Source: Flammeovirgaceae bacterium UBA2366 (GTDB lineage Bacteria > Bacteroidota > Bacteroidia > Cytophagales > Cyclobacteriaceae). From it: DNA of 64,000 bases. The translations under genes were made by a program, and so were the position numbers. The stretch lies in contig DDTK01000008.1 of the NCBI GenBank assembly GCA_002344065.1, forward strand, positions 10,619 through 74,618, given 5' to 3'. Every line of letters begins with the position of its first letter. The first letter of the stretch is position 1. The notes under the pieces are model-generated. The model searched no databases. It saw only the letters and a program-made list of their open reading frames with translations, and had not been told where the DNA came from. Shown piece by piece: positions 25,875 through 34,687 of this stretch.

Positions 25875-27293
25875 CTAAACTCCTTTTTTAACCAATGCAA
25901 ATTCAATTTGCGGCCTGCCCCGCTGGCCATCTTGCGTCAATGCTGTAAAGCGAAGTTTGTATATGTTTCCATCAACATCTTTAACCAGGTAAAATCTATC
26001 CGAGCGAACTGCCGGAGCTGTTCCCGGTCCACCACCCGAACGCCACTTAGCCCCAATACCTATTTGGCTGGTCAGCCAGGTAACGCCTGTCAGGTTTGCC
26101 TCACCAAAAGCTTCGTAACTGCCAGCGGCTGCTGTAAGCAGTTCTGCAGTTTCAACACCATTCCTGTTTTGAAGAACAACATCCTGAAAGAAATAAGGAA
26201 TAAAACCTCCGCCAAGATTGGTTGAATTGGTAAACCCTGTCCACGCAATATCCCACCTGTCCTTTTGCGGTTCAACAGCAACTACACCGGTCGCAAAACT
26301 GATGTATTTAAACAGGTAACTGTCGTCTTTGGATAGTTGTATCTCCTGAAACGTTGCAGAGGCAATGTCCGCATGTTGAATGGTATAACCATTGCCATTG
26401 CGTAACACACGAACCTTTTTCCAGCCACTGGATGGAATAGGCTCGGAAGGATCACTGGGTGGGTTAGCGGCACCACGGTTGATGATATACACCTTGTTTT
26501 CAGAAGCAGTTAAAGAAACAGGTGCAAAGGCTGTTTTTGTAAGATCTCCGGCAGGATCATCAATCCATGCCATAGCAGCACTGGTAGCATTGGCTCCTAC
26601 AATCATGGTATTGGCAAAACCGAGCGTATCAGCCGCAGTAACAAGTGTTAAGTCCGTTTTGTCAATGGCACGGGCCATCATAGTAATTGAGGTATTTAAA
26701 ATTACCCTGAAATCATTACCCATATAAAACCCAAGATCCCACGTGGTGCGGTCAACGGCCGTCTGACGATTGGCACTTAAATCGATGAATACTTTATTGG
26801 GATACGTGGGCCCGCCACCATTGATGTTCATGATAGCCTGCTGTGCAAGAATTTCTGAAAACTTCAACTCCAGTTGGCTTGAAGTGCCCAACACCAGCCC
26901 ATCACTTACGGATGTGATCGTGAAGGCAATGGTTTCATCACCATCCAGTAAAACACCGGCAGCCTTTTCAACACTGAAAGACACTTGCGAAGTACCATTG
27001 GCAACTGGTAAAGTAATAATATTTGCAGTAGCAGGCGGATTGGTGGTAAAATCCGTTCCATAATTCAATCCATTAGAGGCTAACGTAAGGGTTATTGTTC
27101 CTGCCTGAGATGCTGCTCTTGAAAAATTTATATTAACTGTAAGCGCACTTTCGTTTGCCGCAAAACCCAATTGAGCCGATTCAAATTCAACCAGGTTGTC
27201 GGGTAATTGTGGGTCATCCTCGCAAGAAGAAAATGAAATCAGCAAAGTAAGACTCAGCATCACTATCCAGCCATTTTTTAGTTTATCGTTCAT
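25875..27293 (-). CDS. HmuY-like lipoprotein
   Basis: 472 residues with a lipoprotein signal peptide (LLISFSSC, lipid on Cys24). An N-terminal Calx-beta-like region (about 35-150, with a DGDETIAFTI motif) precedes a HmuY-type domain starting near residue 165 (VFIDLSANRQTAVDR and WDLGFYMGNDFRV). HmuY proteins are outer-membrane heme binders that hand heme to a TonB receptor. The receptor gene lies 27 bp upstream on the same strand, which fits. The heme-ligand residues were not identified, so the ligand may be heme or another iron or metal complex. Confidence 0.85.
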   Translation of the reverse strand: MNDKLKNGWIVMLSLTLLISFSSCEDDPQLPDNLVEFESAQLGFAANESALTVNINFSRAASQAGTITLTLASNGLNYGTDFTTNPPATANIITLPVANGTSQVSFSVEKAAGVLLDGDETIAFTITSVSDGLVLGTSSQLELKFSEILAQQAIMNINGGGPTYPNKVFIDLSANRQTAVDRTTWDLGFYMGNDFRVILNTSITMMARAIDKTDLTLVTAADTLGFANTMIVGANATSAAMAWIDDPAGDLTKTAFAPVSLTASENKVYIINRGAANPPSDPSEPIPSSGWKKVRVLRNGNGYTIQHADIASATFQEIQLSKDDSYLFKYISFATGVVAVEPQKDRWDIAWTGFTNSTNLGGGFIPYFFQDVVLQNRNGVETAELLTAAAGSYEAFGEANLTGVTWLTSQIGIGAKWRSGGGPGTAPAVRSDRFYLVKDVDGNIYKLRFTALTQDGQRGRPQIEFALVKKGV

Positions 27294-27320
27294 CAGTTCA
27301 TAAAGTTTAGAGTGAAAAAT

Positions 27321-29552
27321 TTAAAAGTTGTAAGAAAGGCTTATAAAGTATGACCTGCCGTAGCCTACGGGGCGGGTTAATCCGCCACCGTGTACCGGCC
27401 CACCATTGGCAGCCATATTGTTGATGCGTGTTACATCGAAGAGATTTCGCACGCCTGTTGATACATTGAATTTCTTATAAAGGGATTTCTGTACACTGAG
27501 ATCGGCCCAATGGAAGCCTTCCGTTTCATTCAGCTCTATTAATCCGGTTACATCAGTCGCCAGGAAAGGTGTGCGCCCGGTGTATTTGTAGTAAAGGGAC
27601 ACAGAAGCGCCAATAGTGGTGAAAGTATAAGTTGCCGATCCGTTTATTTCAGGCGACCATAAAAAGTCTGCGGGTGCTTCACTGGTTTCAATAAGTTGGT
27701 TATACCTGCCGGTGTAGCCCAAGCCCGCACCTAGTTCCAGCTTTTTATACGCCACTGTATTTAGCCAGGTGAAGCCTGTGGACTTGAATTCGTCAATATT
27801 CAAATAAGTAGTGATGTTGGCATTACCGGGCTTAACACCAAAACCAATCATATTTTCTACGGTGTTGTAAAAACCCGTTAACACTGTAGTGAATTTAAGG
27901 TCTTGCTTAACCAGCCATTTGGCATTCCAGGATGCATTGAAACTATGCGACAACTCTGCCTGTAAATCCGGGTTTCCTTCAATGGCGTGACTGGCATCGA
28001 AGAAATAGAAATACAACTCGCGTATAGAGGGTGCGCGGAAACCTCTGCCATACGAAACCCGCAAATCGTGTTTTTCAGTTAGTTGAATTTTGGCGTTTAT
28101 GGAAGGGATAAATGGAGGAGCATCATACGCAGTATTCTTAACCATGCGCACGCCTGGGCGAAAACTCAGCCACGTGTTCGGCTTGATTTCCGCTGAAACA
28201 AAAACTGCATAATCACCAATGGACGAAATGCCCTCTGTCAACCGCCCCCCACTACCTGATTCAACATTAAAATCATAGCCTGGCTGGATGGATATTGCAT
28301 CTGACATTTTATAGGAAAGTGTTCCGCGAAATGTCAATCCCTTAAATTGTGTGAGGTCTTGCAGGGACGGGTCTAAAGCCAGCCGAACATCACCGGTATT
28401 CTTGTTTACCGTTACAGTCTGTATTTCCCTTTTATAGTCTGAGAAGGAAAGCGCTCCGGTGTAGTTCATTCGTTCAGAAACTGCGTAGTTCGCCTGAAGC
28501 TGGTGCATGAAGCGGTTAGTGAAATAATTCTGATCAAGTGCTTCAATTCCGCTGAACAGGCCCGGGTTGTAAATATTTTCGTACAGGTAATCCAGCCGGT
28601 AGTAAACATCATAACGGTTTGTTTTTATGCCCGCCAGCCCACTGGCCATCCATTGGTTTTTCGGATGCCATTCCTTATCCCGGTCTTCAGCATCACCTTG
28701 CCATCCGCCAAAATAATTTCGGGTTACATCAACCCGTGTATAAAAGGATTTTTTTCTGTAGCCCAGAGATACACTCTCGTTGTGGATACCTTGTTTGAAT
28801 CCAAATTCGTCACCAACCGTTTCTTCGTGCAATTTTACTTGCCCGCTCCATTTACCCTCCTCCGGTTTTTTGGTAATGATGTTGATCACACCGGCCAATG
28901 CATCGGCACCGTAAATAACCGCCATGGGACCTTCTACGATTTCAATGCGTTCAATGGTGTTAACATTAACCTGGTTGATGTTGATTTCATTTCCTGTTCC
29001 TTGTCTGCCAACCATGGGCACGCCATCAATCAGAATTTTCACATTTTGTCCGGATAATCCTTGCAGAGAAAGATTGGATCCACCCAAGGCTAAATCCTGC
29101 GAGAAACGAATATTCAACTCAGTATTTAAAACATCTTGCAATCTGGTAGAGCCCACGGATTGAATGCGTTCCATAGAAATGGTGCGCACCCGATACACCG
29201 AGCGGCTGGCAGACTGCGGCTCGAATTGGCCGGTAACTACCACCTCATCAAGTTGGGTAAGGTTGGGCTCAAGCTCCAATGAATACTCGCCAGGCACAAC
29301 TATCTCCGCATTTGCTGTTTCATAACCAATGTGAGAGGTTGAAAGCGTAAGCGGGTAACTACTCACTAAAATGGTTCCCTTCCCCATTTCGTTGGTTACA
29401 ATTTGCGTAAGTGTATATCCTTGTGGACTTAACGCGTATACTACTGCACCTTCAATACTCTGCCCGGTGGATTTATCACGAAGAAGTACCTGCACCTGTG
29501 CAGTTAAAAAAATGGGGATCAATAGAAATAAAAAAACTAAAAACCGGATCAT
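27321..29552 (-). CDS. TonB-dependent outer-membrane receptor
   Basis: 743 residues: signal peptide (ends FLTAQ, residue 19), an N-terminal carboxypeptidase-like beta domain about 20-95, plug domain about 100-220 (DEVVVTGQ TonB-box region, GPMAVIYGADALAGVINIIT) and a C-terminal beta-barrel ending in aromatic SYNF. It imports a substrate across the outer membrane with TonB energy; the HmuY-like partner points to heme. It is the first gene of the pair. Upstream, a perfect minus-strand -7 TACTTTTG lies at 29607-29614. The divergent AraC gene may regulate it. Confidence 0.92.
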   Translation of the reverse strand: MIRFLVFLFLLIPIFLTAQVQVLLRDKSTGQSIEGAVVYALSPQGYTLTQIVTNEMGKGTILVSSYPLTLSTSHIGYETANAEIVVPGEYSLELEPNLTQLDEVVVTGQFEPQSASRSVYRVRTISMERIQSVGSTRLQDVLNTELNIRFSQDLALGGSNLSLQGLSGQNVKILIDGVPMVGRQGTGNEININQVNVNTIERIEIVEGPMAVIYGADALAGVINIITKKPEEGKWSGQVKLHEETVGDEFGFKQGIHNESVSLGYRKKSFYTRVDVTRNYFGGWQGDAEDRDKEWHPKNQWMASGLAGIKTNRYDVYYRLDYLYENIYNPGLFSGIEALDQNYFTNRFMHQLQANYAVSERMNYTGALSFSDYKREIQTVTVNKNTGDVRLALDPSLQDLTQFKGLTFRGTLSYKMSDAISIQPGYDFNVESGSGGRLTEGISSIGDYAVFVSAEIKPNTWLSFRPGVRMVKNTAYDAPPFIPSINAKIQLTEKHDLRVSYGRGFRAPSIRELYFYFFDASHAIEGNPDLQAELSHSFNASWNAKWLVKQDLKFTTVLTGFYNTVENMIGFGVKPGNANITTYLNIDEFKSTGFTWLNTVAYKKLELGAGLGYTGRYNQLIETSEAPADFLWSPEINGSATYTFTTIGASVSLYYKYTGRTPFLATDVTGLIELNETEGFHWADLSVQKSLYKKFNVSTGVRNLFDVTRINNMAANGGPVHGGGLTRPVGYGRSYFISLSYNF

Positions 29553-29606
29553 CGGAGATTGTTAAGAGGTGCAAAGATTTGAGTTGACCAGATTATAAAA
29601 TACCTA

Positions 29607-29614
29607 CAAAAGTA
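29607..29614 (-). promoter_or_regulatory. -7 element of the TonB receptor-hmuY promoter
   Basis: Minus-strand TACTTTTG is a perfect match to the Bacteroidetes TAnnTTTG element, 55 bp upstream of the ATG. No TGA-N6-TCA box lies at the regulon distance from it. Confidence 0.55.
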
Positions 29615-29683
29615 TAATTAGTATCACTAGGCTTAATAACTTCCATCTAGAGCAAATGTTGGTACTTTTAGAAAAAAAACGAT

Positions 29684-29717
29684 TATTTTTGATCATAAAT
29701 GCTTATGATAATTGTCA
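29684..29717 (+). promoter_or_regulatory. Promoter of the AraC gene with a downstream TGA-N6-TCA box
   Basis: TATTTTTG (29684-29691) is a perfect -7 element for the AraC gene. The perfect box TGATAATTGTCA follows at 29706-29717, in the expected 5' leader, where a bound protein would repress. Read on the minus strand, the same box is followed 57 bases later by AACATTTG (29653-29660), so activation of the receptor operon is also possible. Confidence 0.45.
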
Positions 29718-29741
29718 TTTTTTATTTCAAAAGACATAATA

Positions 29742-30626
29742 ATGCTCAACTACATTAAAGAAAATACCCAAAACAGTAAATTAAGGTTTGCTTTTGAATC
29801 GGGGGATATCAAACTGATTTTGGCCGAAAACAAAGAGGATCAGGAGCTTACTGTTCCTGGCACGCTTCAGAAAAAGATTATCCAGTTCTATTTCTGCCTG
29901 GATGGCAGCGCCCGCTTTGAGTTTGGGCCGCACTACAGCCGTGAAATCCAACGGCTCAAAAACTATTTCTTCTACAATCCGGAAGGTGATCTGGATTTTA
30001 CGCTAAAGCTATCCGCGGGTTCGCGCATGGTTTTTTTATTTATATCGCTGGAAAATCTTCATGAACTTTTTACCCACGAGCCACTACCCTTTTTAAAAGC
30101 GGAAAATGTAAACCGTAAATTTTATGATGAACGGGATGTGCCCTCTTCGCTGGTAGTTGTGCTTAACCAGTTATTCACCATTCAGCTGAGCGACAGTTCA
30201 AAAAACCTGTACTACCACGGAAAAGTATTTGAATTACTAAGCCTGTACTTTTCGGAAAAGAAACCGAATACAGAGAACTGTCCTTTCTTAAACGATGAAG
30301 AAACCGTTAGGAAAATTAAGAACGCCAAAGAGCATCTGCTAAAGAATATTGACTCACCGCCCGGGTTAAAGGCACTGGCAAAACTTTCCGGGTTAAATGA
30401 ATTTCAACTGAAGATGGGGTTCAAAGAAATTTATGGCAACACCGTATTCGGGTATTTGCTAGATCATAAACTTGATTATGCCCGTATACTTTTGGATACC
30501 CATAAACTAAAAGTAAATGAAGTGGCCTTTCAAATCGGATATTCAAACCCGAGTCATTTCATTGCAGCCTTCCGTAAAAAATTCGGGATAACACCAAAAA
30601 AATATTTAATGCAACACACTGGCTAA
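29742..30626 (+). CDS. AraC-family transcriptional regulator
   Basis: 294 residues from the ATG at 29742 (an upstream TTG at 29712 lies in the operator region). N-terminal ligand or dimerisation domain about 1-190; C-terminal double HTH about 195-290 (LKALAKLSGLNEFQLKMGFK and the second-helix signature VNEVAFQIGYSNPSHFIAAF, then RKKFGITPKKY). Divergent from the receptor-hmuY pair, so it probably regulates them in response to iron or heme status; this is inferred from position. The stop converges with the TauE/SafE gene at 4 bp. Confidence 0.9.
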   Translation: MLNYIKENTQNSKLRFAFESGDIKLILAENKEDQELTVPGTLQKKIIQFYFCLDGSARFEFGPHYSREIQRLKNYFFYNPEGDLDFTLKLSAGSRMVFLFISLENLHELFTHEPLPFLKAENVNRKFYDERDVPSSLVVVLNQLFTIQLSDSSKNLYYHGKVFELLSLYFSEKKPNTENCPFLNDEETVRKIKNAKEHLLKNIDSPPGLKALAKLSGLNEFQLKMGFKEIYGNTVFGYLLDHKLDYARILLDTHKLKVNEVAFQIGYSNPSHFIAAFRKKFGITPKKYLMQHTG

Positions 30627-30630
30627 TTGC

Positions 30631-31302
30631 CTATGGATGGCAAACGACTTCTGCAGCGTTTCCGCCAAAGAAATTTGTTTCAACAGAAAGTCCGCGCCAG
30701 ATCATCACCACAGCCACCACGATAAGCATAGCGGTTTGAATGCGTTGGAAAGACCAGGGAATAATACGTCTTAGGGCTTGCCACGAAAATGCTGCAGCGA
30801 ATAAAGCGGGTATAGTTCCCAAACCAAACAATATCATTACAAAAGCACTTTGTAAGGGTGTGGTTTGAACTAAAGCAATGGCTAAAGCACCGTAAACAAG
30901 TCCGCATGGAAGAAACCCATTAAACAACCCGGTAAGCCATGATGATACTGCACGCTTTGAATTCATGTGCACGGCAAATGCACCTTTTAATTTCAAAACT
31001 ATCCGCGATAGCGAAGGAAGGAAAATGGACTGTACTTTAGGGATAAGTAGTGCAAAGATAATTGCAGCGCCAATGGCAATCGAAACTTTACCCTGCACGC
31101 CACCCCATTGTACAATTTTACCCAGCAAGCCCACCACAACACCCATGAGCACATAGGTTGTAGTTCGCCCGAAATTATATAACAACCGGTTAATCACAAT
31201 CTTTCTGCCCGGTGTACCCTGTACCATAGATGCAATAGGACCGCACATGCCCACGCAGTGAAGGCTTCCGGTTAATCCTAAAAGAAAAGCAGCTAAATAC
31301 AT
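30631..31302 (-). CDS. Sulfite exporter TauE/SafE-type membrane protein of the cbb3 cluster
   Basis: 223 residues with about six transmembrane helices. The first helix has LHCVGMCGPI, the Cys-x3-Cys pattern common in members found with cbb3 oxidase genes and copper-handling genes; later FLPCGLVYGAL adds a third cysteine. Distal gene of the cco cluster, 280 bp after fixH, with an inverted-repeat element in between. A role in metal (perhaps copper) handling for oxidase assembly is likely but inferred; sulfite export is only the family name. Confidence 0.82.
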   Translation of the reverse strand: MYLAAFLLGLTGSLHCVGMCGPIASMVQGTPGRKIVINRLLYNFGRTTTYVLMGVVVGLLGKIVQWGGVQGKVSIAIGAAIIFALLIPKVQSIFLPSLSRIVLKLKGAFAVHMNSKRAVSSWLTGLFNGFLPCGLVYGALAIALVQTTPLQSAFVMILFGLGTIPALFAAAFSWQALRRIIPWSFQRIQTAMLIVVAVVMIWRGLSVETNFFGGNAAEVVCHP

Positions 31303-31454
31303 TATACAGTATGGTTAACTCACGCTACAGATATTTTTAGTGATTTGGGTTTTGGTGGCAATGAAATATATACATCCCATACTCCAGGCCACAAAAACAC
31401 TAAAACACCAATGTTCACTGATATTATTAACTGATGTTACGAAGTATAAAACCT

Positions 31455-31551
31455 AACCACAGAGAACACTAAGTTAAAGGCACACAAAGGGCACAAAGAA
31501 GGACATTCTCTCAGTGTTCTTTGTGTAAATTCCTTTATGATCTTTGTGGTT
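31455..31551. repeat. AACCACA-type inverted repeat element
   Basis: Ends AACCACA (31455-31461) and TGTGGTT (31545-31551), with inner ACACAAAG/CTTTGTGT-like arms. It shares the words TTCTTTGTG and CTTTGTGGTT with the element at 43453-43520. It occupies most of the 280-bp gap between fixH and the TauE/SafE gene; otherwise nothing coding is seen there. Confidence 0.65.
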
Positions 31552-31582
31552 CATGAACATATTGCGTAACACCAGTCATTAA

Positions 31583-32014
31583 TCAAATAAAAATAACCTT
31601 TTCCAGGTAATACTCCTTCCCTTCCATCGACCATTTCATTTTTACACGGTAAGCACCAGGCTCAAGAAGTTGCAACGGAAATATCTGCACCGAATCTGCA
31701 GAAGCATTTAATTGAATCTGCTGATCAAGTTTATCCGAAGAAGGACGGAATAATTTTATCTCTCCTTTTTCCACGTAACTCACCGAAGGGAAATATACTT
31801 TCAAATATTTATTTTGCTCAATAGTTACTTCCGGTTTAAACTCCAGTAGTTCCGTATTTTGCTTACGCTCATATTGATCCTGAAAAGCAAGATCCTCCGC
31901 ATAATAATTCTTTGACACCAGACCAATATCCTGCCGCATCATAATGGTAATCATCACCGCCAAAAATCCAGCAAACAAAATAAATGCAACTACAATACCT
32001 TTTCCCCAATTCAT
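31583..32014 (-). CDS. fixH: FixH/CcoH-like assembly protein of cbb3 oxidase
   Basis: 143 residues: one N-terminal transmembrane helix (about 5-27) and a periplasmic beta-domain with the family ending (APGAYRVKMKWSMEGKEYYLEK). FixH/CcoH helps mature the cbb3 oxidase. The motif KNYYAEDLAFQDQYERKQN near residue 35 is typical. 45 bp downstream of ccoG. Confidence 0.88.
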   Translation of the reverse strand: MNWGKGIVVAFILFAGFLAVMITIMMRQDIGLVSKNYYAEDLAFQDQYERKQNTELLEFKPEVTIEQNKYLKVYFPSVSYVEKGEIKLFRPSSDKLDQQIQLNASADSVQIFPLQLLEPGAYRVKMKWSMEGKEYYLEKVIFI

Positions 32015-32059
32015 ACCTTACAATTTACGGTTAACAATCAGCAACTAACAGTTACAGTT

Positions 32060-33535
32060 CTACTCATGACGAATTGATTTCACCGGACCGATAAACTTAA
32101 CTTTTACCTTTTCAATTCGCTTGCCGTCTTTATAAACTCCTACCAAAACAACATTTTTTGCAACCTTTACCTGGTCGGTGGGTATTTTTATAAAATAAAC
32201 GCCTTTTAACATTTCACCGGCAGGAACAACCACCGTTTGTTCCCCTACTTTACTCAAGGTAGCTTCCGGAGGTGAGTCAACTTTCACTTCCAAAGTAATA
32301 TCTTCAAAAGTCTTATTTACAAACTCAACATTATAGAGGTTGGTTATGGTTCCATCATCAGCCCGTTGAAACAGCGTACCCGGCACCTTGAGTATGGTAG
32401 TTTCAATATCCGAACGGGTGGCAATCATAAACGAAAGGAATGTGAGTAAGGCCAGTAACACAAAGGAATATCCAATAACCCTTGGATTAATCAGCTTTTG
32501 AATACCATCTTTTATGGACGTATAGGATGCATACCGAATAAGTCCTTTTGGCTTACCCACTTTAACCATCACTTCATCGCAGGCATCAATGCAGGCTGTG
32601 CAATTAACACACTCCAGTTGAGTGCCGTTGCGTATGTCAATTCCGGTAGGGCAAACATGCACACAAAGCTTACAATCAATACAATCGCCTTTGGTTGGAT
32701 CAACCTCACTTTTTTTCAGCTTGCCTCGTGGCTCACCGCGCAACCAGTCATAGGCTACAACGATAGAATCCTTTACCAGTAAAACACCCTGTAACCTTCC
32801 ATAGGGGCAAACCGCAATGCAGGCCTGTTCACGAAACCAGGCAAACACTCCGTAAAAAATTCCTGTAAAGGCTACTAATCCAATAAAACCGGCCAGGTTT
32901 GAAGAAGGCGGTTGAGAAATAATTTCCTTCACCTTATCAATCCCAATCAGGTAGGCCATTGCTGTATGGGAAATAATAACTGCGATGGTGATAAAGATTA
33001 ATTGCTTCAGCCCCTTTTTGAAAATCTTATCGCCTGTCCACGGTGCCTGATTTAGTTTTCGTTGTTGATTGGCATCGCCTTCTATCAGGTATTCAATCTT
33101 TCTGAATACCATTTCCATAAATAATGTTTGGGGGCAGGCCCAGCCGCACCATACACGTCCGAACACTACCGTGAATAAAATCACAAATACAAAAAAGGTA
33201 ATCAGCGTAAGCGCCAGCAGAAAAAAATCCTGAGGCCAAAACGCTTGTCCGAAAATCACAAATCTGCGCTCAAAAAAATTAAGCAATAACAGCGGTTGGC
33301 CACCAAGTTGGATAAAAGGCCCGGCAAAGAAAATGGTAAGCAATACAACGGTAACGGCAATACGGGCACGGTGAAATTTGCCGGAAGGCTTTTTGGGATA
33401 AACCCATACGCGCTTTCCCTTTTCATCTACCGTTCCAAGTGTATCCCGGAATTCTTCATCGTACTGATAAAGATTCTCATTAGTGGCGTTCAAAATATTA
33501 TGATTAGTGTTATTTGCTTCCCAACCTCTTTTCAA
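32060..33535 (-). CDS. ccoG: Cytochrome c oxidase accessory protein CcoG (4Fe-4S, membrane)
   Basis: 491 residues. Starts with TTG at 33535: an in-frame stop lies five codons upstream and there is no ATG before the conserved FRDTLGTVDEKGKR and WVYPKKPSGKF. Domains: transmembrane helices about 50-70, 100-125, 185-205 and 220-240, WCGWACPQTLF near 133, a ferredoxin-type pair (CIDCKLCVHVCP near 290 and CVNCTACIDACD near 310), a further helix near 365 and a C-terminal immunoglobulin-like domain. CcoG is a copper(II) reductase used in assembly of the cbb3 copper site. Lies between ccoP and fixH. Confidence 0.93.
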   Translation of the reverse strand: MKRGWEANNTNHNILNATNENLYQYDEEFRDTLGTVDEKGKRVWVYPKKPSGKFHRARIAVTVVLLTIFFAGPFIQLGGQPLLLLNFFERRFVIFGQAFWPQDFFLLALTLITFFVFVILFTVVFGRVWCGWACPQTLFMEMVFRKIEYLIEGDANQQRKLNQAPWTGDKIFKKGLKQLIFITIAVIISHTAMAYLIGIDKVKEIISQPPSSNLAGFIGLVAFTGIFYGVFAWFREQACIAVCPYGRLQGVLLVKDSIVVAYDWLRGEPRGKLKKSEVDPTKGDCIDCKLCVHVCPTGIDIRNGTQLECVNCTACIDACDEVMVKVGKPKGLIRYASYTSIKDGIQKLINPRVIGYSFVLLALLTFLSFMIATRSDIETTILKVPGTLFQRADDGTITNLYNVEFVNKTFEDITLEVKVDSPPEATLSKVGEQTVVVPAGEMLKGVYFIKIPTDQVKVAKNVVLVGVYKDGKRIEKVKVKFIGPVKSIRHE

Positions 33536-33574
33536 CCGTGCGTTGGCTTACATCCGATGCACGGCATTCTTCCC

Positions 33575-34492
33575 TCATATTGAAGTTTTTACCGTATCTG
33601 CCGATGGAGCTGCCTCTTCCGTGTACAACACACCTTGTGGTGCTTTCGGATTGGGAGGATTTGTTCCATGTATACTCTTTATATAAAATGCCACGTCTCG
33701 AATTTGCTCCGGTGACAACACTGGTGCCCACGAAATCATTCCCTTTTCCGGAACACCATTCTTAATCACAGCATAAATTTCTTTAATGCTTCCGCCATGC
33801 AACCAATAATCATCCGTTAAATTCGGGCCAATACTTCCCTGTCCATCTGCCAGGTGGCATGATGCACAATTGGTTACGTAAATTTGTCTACCCTTTTTCA
33901 AAATAGCTTCGTCAGCTGAATAGGTAAGTGAACTCTCATCAATAGAAACCGGAGGATTTAACGCCAGAAGTTTCGCACGTTGTTCTTCTGCTTTGGTTAC
34001 TTCAGCCTGATACTCCCCTTCCATGAGTGGTAGGCTACCGGTTACATGGTACACCACCAAATAAATAGCTGCCCACACAATCGAACCGTATAACAACCAC
34101 TTCCACCAGGGTGGTAAATGGTTATCCAGTTCACGAATGCCATCATAATTATGTTCAAGCATGATATCGGCTTCTTTCTCGGCTGGCCGGAAAGCATTGA
34201 TCTGATCCCAGAACTTCGACCAGTAAGAAGGTGGTGCCACATATTTTACACCTAACTTCTCCGCACGCTCCTCCGCTGCTTTGCGAATGAATACATTCAG
34301 CACTTGCAACATGTAGATGGCAACAATAATCACCAGAAAGGCCGTCAGAAATACAAAACCTATGACCAGGTAAAATGGAAACAACGGATCATTAAAAGGA
34401 TCCCTCCAGAAGCTGGTTGCCGGAGCCGCATCCTGCGCCATAGCCGATGCACTGATCAATATGAAAAGGAATGTTGATGCTATCGTTCTCAT
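33575..34492 (-). CDS. ccoP: Cytochrome c subunit of cbb3 oxidase, single-heme CcoP
   Basis: 305 residues. It has a cleavable-looking N-terminal segment, a transmembrane helix near 35-60, a second near 130-150 in the CcoP N-terminal domain (YDGIRELDNHLPPWW is its hallmark), and one cytochrome c domain with CASCH near residue 215, followed by GSIGPNLTDDYW and a distal methionine in GMISWAP. Classical CcoP has two heme-binding CxxCH motifs; only one is present. Its ATG overlaps the ccoQ stop by four bases. Confidence 0.93.
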   Translation of the reverse strand: MRTIASTFLFILISASAMAQDAAPATSFWRDPFNDPLFPFYLVIGFVFLTAFLVIIVAIYMLQVLNVFIRKAAEERAEKLGVKYVAPPSYWSKFWDQINAFRPAEKEADIMLEHNYDGIRELDNHLPPWWKWLLYGSIVWAAIYLVVYHVTGSLPLMEGEYQAEVTKAEEQRAKLLALNPPVSIDESSLTYSADEAILKKGRQIYVTNCASCHLADGQGSIGPNLTDDYWLHGGSIKEIYAVIKNGVPEKGMISWAPVLSPEQIRDVAFYIKSIHGTNPPNPKAPQGVLYTEEAAPSADTVKTSI

Positions 34493-34683
34493 AGGTTTGT
34501 GTTTGTAGTTGTTGATGGTTCATCTGCGTGATCGAAAGGCATGTTCTCCATTTGGTGGATATATTTCTTATCAACTGTAAATACCCACCACAACAGCAAG
34601 ATGAAGAAGATGAAAAATATTGAAAGCGATATGATCGGCCATATGGCGATGTTATCGATACTCTGTAATACGCTTCTATACAT
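34489..34683 (-). CDS. ccoQ: Small membrane subunit, CcoQ-like
   Basis: 64 residues with one strong transmembrane helix (about 13-36) and a polar C-terminal tail (MENMPFDHADEPS). Position between ccoNO and ccoP, size and topology match CcoQ/FixQ, which stabilises the oxidase; sequence similarity in this family is low, so the name rests mainly on context. Gaps are 4 bp to ccoNO and a four-base overlap with ccoP. Confidence 0.8.
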   Translation of the reverse strand: MYRSVLQSIDNIAIWPIISLSIFFIFFILLLWWVFTVDKKYIHQMENMPFDHADEPSTTTNTNL

Positions 34684-34687
34684 GACC

